Under the pieces are notes generated by a model that did no database searches, was not told the DNA's origin, and was given only the letters and a program-made list of their open reading frames with translations. Below, one piece after another: positions 21,727-29,402 of a DNA stretch of 35,684 nt (positions are counted from its first letter, which is position 1; each line of letters begins with the position of its first letter). The position numbers were made by a program, and so were the translations under genes. Source of the DNA: Betaproteobacteria bacterium HGW-Betaproteobacteria-9 (lineage in GTDB: Bacteria > Pseudomonadota > Gammaproteobacteria > Burkholderiales > Burkholderiaceae_C); contig PHCC01000038.1 in assembly GCA_002842215.1 (NCBI GenBank), forward strand, positions 1-35,684. The letters run 5' to 3'.

Positions 21727-22590
21727 ATGAAAAACGAAAACAAAGTACTGGCCTGCGTGGATCAATCCCACTTCGCCGATTATGTAGCCGACTACGCCGC
21801 TTGGGCCGCTCGTCGCATGGACGCGCCGCTGGAGTTCCTGCACGTCATCGACCGCCATCCCGAATTGGGATCGGGCGAAGATCACAGCGGGGCCATCGGC
21901 ATCGATGCCCAAGAGAATCTGCTGACCAAGCTTTCCGCCGAGGACGAGGCCCGCACCAAGGATGCCCGCGAGCGGGGTCGCATCTTTCTCAACCGACTGC
22001 GTGAGCGGGCCACCGCATCCGGGGTCGAACGGGTCGATGTTCGCCAGCGGCACGGTGAACTGGAGGAAACGCTTGCAGAACAAGCGGAAGGCGTGCGCCT
22101 GCTGGTCTTGGGTCGCCGTGGAGAAGCTGCCGAGACAACCCAACGCGACCTTGGCCGGAACGTCGAGCACGTGGTGCGTGCCCTGCAAAAGCCCATCTTG
22201 GCCGTGACGGAAAGCTTCAAGGAGCCGCAGCGCGTGATGATCGCCTTCGACGGCGGCAATGTGACCCGGCGTGGCGTCGAGATGGTCGCTAGCAGCCCGC
22301 TGTTCCGTGGCCTGCCGATCTATCTGCTGATGGCTGGCAAAGAAAGCCAGGATGCACCCAAGCAGCTTGATTGGGCCAAAACCACCTTGGAAGCGGCTGG
22401 CTTCAACGTCACCGCATCGCTGATCCCCGGCGATGCGGAAAGCATCATCGCCAAGACGGTGAAGGATCAGTCCATCGACATGCTCATCATGGGTGCCTTC
22501 GGGCACTCACCGCTACGCAGTCTGCTGTTCGGCAGCAAGACCGCCGACCTGCTGCGTTCATCGAGCATCCCCACGCTTCTGCTGCGATAA
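21727..22590 (+). CDS. Tandem-domain universal stress protein
   Basis: A 287-aa UspA-superfamily protein with two Usp domains (residues about 5-150 and 158-287). Each begins with a beta strand (NKVLACVDQSHFADYVADYAAW; PQRVMIAFDGGNVTRRGVEMV). The ATP-binding signature GAFGHSPLRSLLFGSKTADLLRSSSIPTLLL is complete in domain 2. GRRGEAAETTQRDLGRNVEHVVRALQKPILAV is the domain 1 counterpart. ATG 21727 follows GAGGAAACAGG. It is cytoplasmic and general stress related, co-transcribed with sulP. Confidence 0.92.
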   Translation: MKNENKVLACVDQSHFADYVADYAAWAARRMDAPLEFLHVIDRHPELGSGEDHSGAIGIDAQENLLTKLSAEDEARTKDARERGRIFLNRLRERATASGVERVDVRQRHGELEETLAEQAEGVRLLVLGRRGEAAETTQRDLGRNVEHVVRALQKPILAVTESFKEPQRVMIAFDGGNVTRRGVEMVASSPLFRGLPIYLLMAGKESQDAPKQLDWAKTTLEAAGFNVTASLIPGDAESIIAKTVKDQSIDMLIMGAFGHSPLRSLLFGSKTADLLRSSSIPTLLLR

Positions 22591-22606
22591 CAAAGGAGTT
22601 GCCTCA

Positions 22607-22942
22607 ATGGAAATAGAACAGTTCCGCGCTCGGCTGTTGACTGAGCAAAGGGAAACCGTTGAGGCAATCCAGCAGGCTCAACGGTCCGCCGCGCCGGTCG
22701 AGCTGGATCAATCCAGTGTCGGTCGTGTGTCGCGTATTGACGCCCTCCAACAACAGGCCCTCGCCAAAGGTTTGCTTGAGCGGCTGACCATTCGCAAGCG
22801 CAAGGTCGAAGCAGCGCTGGCTCGCTTCGACTCTCGCACCTACGGGCTGTGCTGCGCCTGTCACGGCGATGTGGAGTTGGAACGGTTGAACGCCGATCCG
22901 GCTGTCGTGTTCTGCCAAGAGTGTGCAACAGAGCGTCAGTAA
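22607..22942 (+). CDS. DksA/TraR-family zinc-finger protein
   Basis: A 111-aa protein. The N-terminal coiled coil (EQFRARLLTEQRETVEAIQQAQ...GLLERLTIRKRKVEAALARFD) is followed by the zinc finger CCACHGDVELERLNADPAVVFCQEC (cysteines near residues 82-106). Such proteins enter the RNA polymerase secondary channel and modulate transcription with ppGpp. The acidic tip of true DksA (DxxDxA) is not evident, so it may be a variant. ATG 22607 has AAGGAG upstream. It is the third gene of the TnA cargo operon and the last gene before the right terminal repeat. Confidence 0.88.
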   Translation: MEIEQFRARLLTEQRETVEAIQQAQRSAAPVELDQSSVGRVSRIDALQQQALAKGLLERLTIRKRKVEAALARFDSRTYGLCCACHGDVELERLNADPAVVFCQECATERQ

Positions 22943-22979
22943 GAACGCCGGATTTAGGCTCAACGACAGAGCTGTCATG

Positions 22980-23017
22980 CTTAGCGTGCTTTATTTTCCG
23001 TTTTCTGAGACGACCCC
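22980..23017 (-). repeat. TnA right terminal inverted repeat (38 bp)
   Basis: It pairs with 16351-16388 at 36 of 38 positions and is followed by the duplication GCCTA at 23018-23022. Confidence 0.95.
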
Positions 23018-23025
23018 GCCTAGAC
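23018..23025. repeat. Overlapping target duplications GCCTAGAC between TnA and TnB
   Basis: GCCTA (23018-23022) is the right duplication of TnA and TAGAC (23021-23025) the left duplication of TnB; they share TA. The second TAGAC is at 34254-34258. The order of insertion cannot be decided, as either order gives this sequence. Confidence 0.92.
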
Positions 23026-23068
23026 GGGGTAGAGCAAGCAGTCGTGTCACCAGCCGCCACCTTGGAGT

Positions 23069-23167
23069 AAGCCGGAACCCCAGAAATTTCCGTCAAGCAA
23101 TCAACATGTTTTGTCTCGCGCCCGGTCGATACGCTCCGCCGTGGCGGCCTGGCGCTTGACGGGCCAG
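23069..23167 (+). repeat. Chimeric duplicate of two segments from the right side of the cargo
   Basis: Bases 23069-23137 match 28266-28334 (65 of 69). Bases 23135-23167 match 28742-28774 (33 of 33). The copies are joined at a short similarity (CGATRCGMTCC), so the 407 bp lying between them in the right copy are deleted. On the minus strand the joined frame would read PVKRQAATA-ERIDRARDKTC, a fusion of two right-hand genes. Confidence 0.85.
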
Positions 23168-23177
23168 GCTGTATCGG

Positions 23178-24204
23178 GTGCCACTGGAGCGCTACGCCGA
23201 GCTGGTCCAGCATTTTCCGGCTTCGGAAAGCTACCACCACGCCTACCCGGGCGGCATGCTGGACCACGGCCTGGAAATCGTGGCCTACGCGCTGAAGCTG
23301 AGGCAATCCCATCTCCTGCCGGCCGGTGCCACGCCGGAAGCCCAGGCCGCCCAGGCCGAAGCCTGGACTGCGGGCACCGCCTACGCAGCACTGCTGCACG
23401 ACATCGGCAAGATCGCCGTCGACCTGCATGTCGTTTACGCCGACGGGACGGTCTGGCACCCCTGGCACGGCCCGCTGCGGCGGTCAGGCCGTACCGCTAC
23501 CGGACTGACCGCGAATACCGTCTGCACGGCGCCGCCACCGGGCTGCTCTACGTCCTGGCCGGCCAGTTACGAGCATGCTGGCACGCTCTGCGAGCTGGTC
23601 ATCCAGGCCGACCAGGCCTCGGTTGCCCAGGAACCTGGCGGCGATCCAGGTAAGGCATTGGCGGCGCCCAGGCACGCGCTGCAGCGCAAGCTGCTGGACG
23701 GCCTGCGCTATCTACTCGGGAGGAATTCAAGCTGAACCAGCCCCAGGGCTCGGATGGATGGCTGACCCAGGACATCGACGGCATTCCGTCGAACAGCACG
23801 GCGGTGTTCAACGTCCTGCAGGACCATGGCATTGTCCTGGCCACGCCGGATGGCAAGGCGATCTGGAAGGCCACCGAGTCTCTTCCTCCAACCATGGAAG
23901 CGCCGTCCCTCGAATCTGTTGAATCGGTGACACTGATCTACACGCCATTACCGGCACCTGCGTGGCCGTCCATGCAAAGCAGGAACAGTTGGCCGATTGG
24001 CAATGGGTGCAGAAACGATTCGAGAAGCTGCAACTGCACCGCAAGCAACCGAACGGTCTGAGCATCTGGACCTGCACGGTCACCAGGCCGCGGAAATCGC
24101 GGCGCCTCCACGGCTACTTGCTGAAATATCCACGAGTTCTGTTCAACAACACGCCGCCAGACAATCCATATCTGGCACTATCACCCGCCACCAGCCCTGA
24201 GTAG
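23178..24204 (+). pseudogene. Decayed ICE-type TraI (MobH) relaxase fragment
   Basis: The first part (PLERYAELVQHFPASESYHHAYPGGMLDHGLEIVAYALKLRQSHLL...LLHDIGKIAVDLHVVYADGTVWHPWHGPL) is the HD-type TraI_2 domain of integrative-element relaxases. The frame then shifts (RPYRYRTDREYRLHGAATGLLYVLAGQ) and shifts back (YEHAGTLCELVIQADQASVAQEPGGDP). Later pieces (LNQPQGSDGWLTQDIDGIPSNSTAVFNVLQDHG; WQWVQKRFEKLQLHRKQPNGLSIWTC; SRRLHGYLLKYPRVLF..NNPYLAL) are from the C-terminal domain in further frames. Compared with the family as I remember it, segments are missing between them. It cannot be functional. It shows that part of this cargo came from an ICE. Confidence 0.85.
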
Positions 24205-24240
24205 GCTCGATGTCGGCCTTGATTTCCGTAAGTACTGCCC

Positions 24241-25449
24241 TTGAAGAAAAACAGCAATGGTCTGGACGCCAGCACACTCGGCAAGATCGTTCTGGCCCGA
24301 TGCCTGGAACAGCCGCTGGGCGCCTACGAACGCTCAGTCGGGCGCATCGAAGCCTCGCTCCCGTTCCGCGGCGCAAGCTGGGTGAAGCCTGCCTCGATTC
24401 CGGGTGCGATTTTCGATGCGGACCTCGCCACGCGTCATTCCGCCCCCGCCACCCTCGGCAGGGTCGTTCGTCACGAAGGCGGGCTCGTCTTCATGTATCG
24501 GCATGAGGTTCTCGGACGCGAATATCGGTTCGACGAGACAGCGATCGGGGATATGCGCGCATCCGGCGCCATCGCCGGCGACCAGATCGCGCTGCTCCAT
24601 CGTCTGCGCCTCGTCAATAGCCGCAACCGACTCACCCATGCACTGATGAATTCGTTGCTGGACGCACAGCGCGACTTTCTCGCCACGGGCGATCCGCTCG
24701 CGCTCGCCCCCTTGCCGCAGGTGCACCTGTCGAGACGCATTGGCGAACGAGTGGAGTTGCCCATGGTGGCAGATGCAGGCCGCATTTCCCGGCTCGTGCG
24801 CGGCCTTGCCATCACGATGCCGGACGGCAAGACATTGCCCCTGTCCAGACTATTCCCCAGCGAACGGCAACTGCATTGTCATCGACTTGATTTGTTGGTA
24901 AAAAGCGAGAAACAACTGCTTCTTGCAGGTGAGATTGCGCGCCCATGGTCCGACGCACAGCTTGCCGCGCTTCTGGAGCAACAACACGGAACCCGCCTTT
25001 CGCGGCGATCGATCGCCGCCATCCGTCACCAGCTCGCGCTTCCCGACTGCCGCCGTCGCGCGGCGCTTGCGGACTACCGGATGGCAACGGAGGGATTTTC
25101 CGCGTTGCTGCCCCTGACGCCGTCGGTGCTCGCGGTGCATGTGCCATGCCGGGCAGGTGTCTACGAGATTCGCGCGCCGGTCGCCGTCGAGAACCGATGT
25201 CCCGCCGACGCGGTCGAGCGACTGCCGGTGGTGTATATCGGCTCGACACAGGGCTTGCGCAAGCGCCTGGCTGATCACCTGCGGGGCAGCAGTGGTAACA
25301 TGATGCTTCACCGCCATCTGGCGGAAGGGAGGGCGAAGGTGAGGTTCCGGATCGTCGAGGAAAACTGGCGCGGCCTCGAACGGCGGCTGTATCTCGCGTA
25401 CCGCGAGACCTTCGGCGTCCCGCCGCCGTGCAACCGGATGAGTCCATGA
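24241..25449 (+). CDS. Sigma-54-like protein fused to a GIY-YIG nuclease domain
   Basis: A 402-aa protein from TTG 24241; the start is uncertain, and an ATG at 24210 is in another frame. Residues 115-205 (QIALLHRLRLVNSRNRLTHALMNSLLDAQRDFLATGDPLALAPL...ISRLVRGLAITMPDGKTLPLSRLFPSE) resemble the RpoN core-binding and HTH region. Residues 235-275 (PWSDAQLAALLEQQHGTRLSRRSIAAIRHQLALPDCRRR) resemble the RpoN box region, but the box itself is changed (LSRRSIAAIRHQLAL in place of ARRTVAKYRE). Residues 303-402 are a GIY-YIG domain: GVY 306-308, YIG 332-334, R340/R342, E380 and N398. The N-terminal activator-binding glutamine-rich region of true sigma-54 is absent. Its stop overlaps the next start as ATGA. 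It may be a DNA-recognising nuclease derived from a sigma factor; that role is inferred. Confidence 0.72.
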   Translation: MKKNSNGLDASTLGKIVLARCLEQPLGAYERSVGRIEASLPFRGASWVKPASIPGAIFDADLATRHSAPATLGRVVRHEGGLVFMYRHEVLGREYRFDETAIGDMRASGAIAGDQIALLHRLRLVNSRNRLTHALMNSLLDAQRDFLATGDPLALAPLPQVHLSRRIGERVELPMVADAGRISRLVRGLAITMPDGKTLPLSRLFPSERQLHCHRLDLLVKSEKQLLLAGEIARPWSDAQLAALLEQQHGTRLSRRSIAAIRHQLALPDCRRRAALADYRMATEGFSALLPLTPSVLAVHVPCRAGVYEIRAPVAVENRCPADAVERLPVVYIGSTQGLRKRLADHLRGSSGNMMLHRHLAEGRAKVRFRIVEENWRGLERRLYLAYRETFGVPPPCNRMSP

Positions 25450-28153
25450 ACAACAAGAACCGTGAATTGGAAAGCGCCTTGCGCAAGCAAGCAAGCAAGC
25501 AAGCAAGCCTGACGGCCATTTCGTGTCGCCGGAATGGATGGCTGCGCGAGCGGGTGCGATGAAGCCGGCCGACGAGATGGCCCAGGCGATGATGGCCGCG
25601 CTCGGTCTGACCGAGGCCGGCATCGCCGCGCGCAAAATCTTCCTTGAATTCACGGACGAGGATGCCGCCCGGCTCAAACGCCTGCACGGGCTGCTTTCCG
25701 GCACGGAGCAGGATTTCGCGCGGCGTTTCTACGATCATCTGCTGCGCTTCGAGGAAACGCGGCGGTTCATTCCGGACGAGGCGTCGCTCGATCGTCTCAG
25801 AACCACCCAGGCGCAGTACTTCGATACCCTCACGGCCGGGACCTATGACGCCGACTACGTGCGCCATCGCCTGCGCGTGGGCCTTGCGCATCAGCGCATC
25901 GGCCTGGAGACGCAATGGTATCTCGGGGCGTACGCCAAGTATCTCGCCGATGCGCTGCCCGACCTGTGGCAACGCCTCGGCGACGATCCCGACCTAGCCA
26001 TCGCGACACTCCAGTCCCTGCTCAAGATCGTCCTGTTCGACATGGGACTGGCGATGGACACCTATGTCCATGCAGACCGGCAGGCGATCCTGTCCCTGCG
26101 GGAATACGCGGAACTGGTGTTCTCGGCGATTCCCGACGGACTAGCCGTGCTGACGGCCGACCTCACGGTCATCTCGATCAACCGCGCCTTTGCCCGGCGC
26201 TTCGAGTTGAGCGAGATGGATGCGCACGGCCAACCGCTGGCGATGCTGATCCGGGCGGAAGGTCTCGATCACCATTTGCACGAGGTTCGGGAAACCGGCA
26301 TCGTCAAGCGTGACCTGTTTTTCGAAATGGCGCGCGCGCCGGATGGCCCGGCGATCCCCGTGCGCGCAACCCTGACTGGCATCCGCCTTGCGGAAGAAGA
26401 AGAAGAAGAAGAAGAAGAAGAAGAAGAAGAAGCTCGTCTGCTGGTCATCGTGGAAGACATGACCGAACAGGCCCGCCTCCAGGACGCATTGCGGGAGAGC
26501 GAAACCACATTGCTGCGCGCCCAGGAAGTGGCGCGCATCGGCAGCTGGCGGCTCGATTTCCTGGCCGGGACGCTGGCCTGGTCGCCGGAGGTCTACAGGA
26601 TTTTCGGCGTCGATCGGAAGGCAGCCATCCGTTATGGGACCTTCCTCGCCTGCGTCCATCCGGAGGATCGGGAGATGGTCGACGCGGCCTGGCAGGCGGC
26701 GCTCGCGGGCGCGCCCTACCACCTGCAACACCGCATCGTCGCGGATGGGGAAGCGCGCTGGGTGGAAGAACGGGCGGAGATCGAGTTCGATGGCGAACAT
26801 CGGCCGATCAAGGCCGTGGGCACCGTGCAGGACATCACCGACCGCAAGGCGGCCGAAACGCGGATCGAAACTCTGGCGTTCTATGATCCCTTGACCGTGT
26901 TGCCCAACCGCGCCCTGTTCATGGATCGATTGCGCCACGAACTGGCGGCCGCCGAGCGACGCGGCCAGCGGCTGGCCCTGCTCTTCCTCGATCTGGACCG
27001 GTTCAAGGACATCAACGACACGCTCGGCCACGATGCGGGCGACCGCGTGCTCGTGGAGGTGGCGCGGCGCTTCCGGGAGGCCCTGCGCGAAGAGGAGACG
27101 CTCGCGCGGTTATCCGGCGACGAGTTCGTCATCATTGCGTCGGATTCCGGCAAGGCGGCCGTGCGCATCGCGGAGCGGATCGCCGAGGCATTGGCGACCC
27201 CGATAGCCGTGGGCGACCAGGGCTTCAGCGTCTCGACGAGCATCGGTATCGCCATTTTCCCGGAAGACGGGACATCTACCGAGGCACTGCTCAAGCATGC
27301 CGACATCGCCATGTATCGCGCCAAGGGCGCGGGCGGTGGCTACCGCTTTTACCGCGCCGAAATGGGCGAGGAACTGGCGCGCCGCCTGGGCATCGCCAAG
27401 CGGCTCGAAAAGGCGCTTATCAATGGACAATTGCAGCTCCATTATCAGCCGCAGGTGAATCTGGCGAGCGGCGCGCTGATCGGCGCCGAAGCCTTGATGC
27501 GCTGGACGGATCCCGAATGGGGTTCCGTCAGTCCCGCCGACTTCATCCCCATCGCTGAGGAGCGCGGCCTGATCGTTTCCCTGGGAGAATGGGCGCTCGC
27601 CGCGGCCTGCGGGCAGGTGCGCCAATGGGAAACGGACGGCCGCCCGATGCCCGGGAGAGTCGCCGTCAATGTCTCGGCCAGACAATTAGAGGACGACGGT
27701 TTCGTGGACACCGCCATACGGATTGCACGAGAGAACGGCGCCGCTCCCGCCCGCATCGAGCTCGAACTGACCGAGAGCGGCATGATGCGCGACCCGGACC
27801 GGGCCGTGGAGATCACGCAGGCCCTGGCGGCCGCCGGGTTCTCGTTATCGATCGACGATTTCGGAACCGGCTATTCCTCGCTGTCCTATCTCAAGCGATT
27901 CCCGGTGAGCCGGCTCAAGATCGATATCTCTTTCGTGCGCGACATGTTGAGCGACCGAAACGATCGCTCCATCGTCGGCACGATCATCGCGATGGGCCGC
28001 GGCATGGAACTGGAAACCCTGGCCGAAGGCATCGAGCATGCCGATCAGGCGACGGCTTTGCTGGCCATGGGATGCCATCTGGCGCAAGGATTTCATTTCG
28101 GAAGACCCAAGCCAGCAGATCGTTTCGAGGAAAGCTGGTTGACGAAACGTTGA
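25446..28153 (+). CDS. Globin-coupled PAS-PAS-GGDEF-EAL protein, likely phase-variable
   Basis: The long frame is open from GTG 25523 (876 aa, residue numbers from there). Residues 25-190 are a globin-coupled sensor with proximal His123 in VGLAHQRIGLETQWYLGAY. PAS1 is at about 195-315, with 13 consecutive GAA-coded Glu (291-303). PAS2 is at about 325-440. GGDEF is at 450-610 with SGDEF near 531. EAL is at 625-870 with EAL at about 655; NVSARQ, ELTES, DDFGTG, LKID, AEGIE and the AQGF glutamine are all present. It should sense oxygen through haem and make and/or degrade cyclic di-GMP. The natural start is probably ATG 25446, which overlaps the upstream stop, but six AAGC repeats (25485-25508) put it out of frame; seven or four would restore the frame. 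GTG 25523 has no ribosome-binding site. Confidence 0.85.
25485..25508 (+). repeat. Tetranucleotide repeat (AAGC)6
   Basis: Six perfect AAGC units between the coupled ATG (25446) and the open frame of the c-di-GMP gene. Each unit added or lost changes the frame. With the present six, ATG 25446 runs to a stop at 25560-25562. Confidence 0.95.
26393..26431 (+). repeat. Trinucleotide repeat (GAA)13
   Basis: Thirteen in-frame GAA codons coding polyglutamate, close to the end of PAS1. Slippage here would change the linker length but not the frame. Confidence 0.95.
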
Positions 28154-28297
28154 TCACTGCCATTATCGATCATGTGGAAGGCATTTCATGTGGCCTTCCC
28201 CTTGTAAGGGGTGCCGGCATTCACCTTGCCATGACCCTACCGTGCCGCATACCACATGGGGTTGCAAGCCGGAACCCCAGAAATTTCCGTCAAGCGA
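28154..28297. other. Short gap after the c-di-GMP gene
   Basis: There is no gene. The sequence ends in the direct-repeat copy starting at 28266. TGGAAGGC-ATTTCATGTG-GCCTTCCCCTTG (28173-28203) can pair GGAAGGC with GCCTTCC and may be a terminator. Confidence 0.45.
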
Positions 28298-28334
28298 TCA
28301 ACATGGTTTGTTTCGCACCCGGTCGATACGCTCC
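28266..28334 (+). repeat. Direct repeat, right copy (partner of 23069-23137)
   Basis: 65 of 69 bases are the same as 23069-23137. It encodes the end of the small antitoxin-like gene on the minus strand. Confidence 0.85.
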
Positions 28335-28422
28335 TGCATCGCCTGCATGACTTCTTCATGGGTATGCGCCTGGCGTTGGGGTCGTCGGCCTCCCGCAGGG
28401 CTTCCTCGACCTCACGGGTCAT
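28298..28422 (-). pseudogene. Small antitoxin-like (stability determinant) gene with a frameshift
   Basis: ATG 28422 overlaps the preceding stop as ATGA. The first part reads MTREVEEALREADDPNARRIP, and in the next frame HEEVMQAMQERIDRVRNKPC follows to a stop at 28298. One missing C in a run of C would explain the shift. The restored 41-aa product resembles the C-terminal part of RelB/PaaA2-type stability determinants (IPHEEVMxxMxxRI). No toxin follows. It may be decayed or a sequencing artefact. Confidence 0.6.
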
Positions 28423-28660
28423 GCACTCTCGTATTCCTCCGGCCACAGCGTTTGTTCCATGCGCAGCGACGCTTGGCCCAACAGGTGCAGCAGACCAAAC
28501 AGGCGCATGTCGTCGGTGGCGACGATGTGCTCCCGAATCCGTTCCTGGATCGCCTCGCTGGCACTGTGCGCTTCTGGTGAGGCGGTGGCTTCGGGAACTC
28601 CACTTCCTCGGCGATCCGCGCCCAAGCGCTGGCCAGCGTCTCGATGCTGGACACGCTCAT
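28419..28660 (-). pseudogene. Unknown transposon gene with a frameshift
   Basis: It starts MSVSSIETLASAWARIAEEVEFP at 28660. After a -1 shift near 28590 it continues EATASPEAHSASEAIQERIREHIVATDDMRLFGLLHLLGQASLRMEQTLWPEEYESA to a stop at 28419. The acidic helical second part is clearly the natural frame. The start overlaps the previous stop as ATGA. I do not recognise the family. Confidence 0.62.
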
Positions 28661-28983
28661 TTGCTCATCCACTTGCGCAGCAGGCGCTGTTTCAGGGCGG
28701 CGCGCTCTTGCGGGTTGCGTCCCTTGTGGTTGGCGATGCGATCCGCCGTGGCGGCCTGGCGCTTGACGGGCCAGTAGGAGCGGCCGTCCTTGCCCATCGA
28801 CCAGACGCTGCTGACCTGGTTTTCCAGCAAGGGCAGGTGGGCGCTCAGCGCATCCGGCGATGCACTGGCCAGCGCCGTGCGTTCGCGAGTTCGCCAGCGC
28901 TGATGCCAGAGCTTCTTGTCCTCGCGCTCGCTGCGGCACGTCGTGTGCCCAACGATGGGTGTCTTGCGGCGGCTGCGACTCAT
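28657..28983 (-). CDS. Basic protein of unknown function (TnB accessory)
   Basis: A 108-aa, strongly basic protein (MSRSRRKTPIVGHTTCRSEREDKKLWHQRWRTRERTALAS...; end NPQERAALKQRLLRKWMSK). Residues such as R, K, W and H are frequent, suggesting nucleic-acid contact. It starts 24 nt after the stop of the next gene upstream and is coupled to the gene downstream. Part of its sequence (WPVKRQAATADRI) is duplicated in the chimeric repeat at the left end of TnB. Confidence 0.68.
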   Translation of the reverse strand: MSRSRRKTPIVGHTTCRSEREDKKLWHQRWRTRERTALASASPDALSAHLPLLENQVSSVWSMGKDGRSYWPVKRQAATADRIANHKGRNPQERAALKQRLLRKWMSK

Positions 28984-29006
28984 AACGTGTCTGTCTCCCA
29001 GAACAT

Positions 29007-29402
29007 TCAGGACTGATCCCAGGCGTCGATGGTCAAGACCAGATCGGCAGGACAGGCGGCCACACGGTCGGCATGCACTTCGACCTTTCCCATCCAGCCG
29101 GGCGGCTGGGCGTATTCCTCGCTTTCGTCGATACCGAAAATCCAGACGCCATCCTTGGACGGCTGGATGCCGCCGCCCTCAATCAGCGGCAGCACGTCGG
29201 CAGCGCGAGCGGTGTAGCGGTTTGGGTAGCCGCCTCCGGCGAGCTTGGCAACCGTGCCCGCTTCCGTCAGGCGCTCAATCCAGCGGATGCCGTCCGCGCC
29301 TGTCTCCCACTGCGCCAGGATGGCCGCACGGCGGGCCTCCTGGTCGGCGCGGTCGCGTTCCTCAGGGCTTTGCGTCGATATGACGATCCACCAGCCGATC
29401 AT
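29007..29402 (-). CDS. Unknown protein of the TnB accessory operon
   Basis: A 131-aa protein (MIGWWIVISTQSPEERDRADQEARRAAILAQWETGADGIRWIERLTEAGTVAKLAGGGYPNRYTARAADVLPLIEGGG...). It has a short hydrophobic N-terminus and an otherwise soluble alpha/beta composition, with GYPNRYTARAADVLPLI in the middle. The start overlaps the previous stop as ATGA, so it is in one operon with the 119-aa gene and the toxin-antitoxin pair upstream. I do not recognise the family. Confidence 0.72.
   Translation of the reverse strand: MIGWWIVISTQSPEERDRADQEARRAAILAQWETGADGIRWIERLTEAGTVAKLAGGGYPNRYTARAADVLPLIEGGGIQPSKDGVWIFGIDESEEYAQPPGWMGKVEVHADRVAACPADLVLTIDAWDQS

Larger units (their letters stand above)
16351..23017 (-). 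mobile_element. TnA: complete 6.7-kb Tn3-family transposon with SulP-Usp-DksA cargo
   Basis: Bounded by 38-bp inverted repeats: 16351-16388 starts GGGGTCGCTTCAGAAAACGG, and 22980-23017 read inward starts GGGGTCGTCTCAGAAAACGG. They differ at two positions. The 5-bp duplication GCCTA flanks it. From left to right it contains tnpA and tnpR (leftward), a res region, and sulP, a universal stress protein and a DksA/TraR-type gene (rightward). The ends resemble those of the Tn5501-like group as I remember it. All genes are intact, so TnA may be active. Confidence 0.95.

Noticed and set aside
21496..22506. 336-aa minus-strand frame across sulP and usp
   Set aside because: Runs across two well-supported genes and their junction; no supporting features.
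26141..27031. 296-aa minus-strand frame with a poly-Phe tract
   Set aside because: The F-run is the complement of the GAA repeat; shadow of the c-di-GMP gene.
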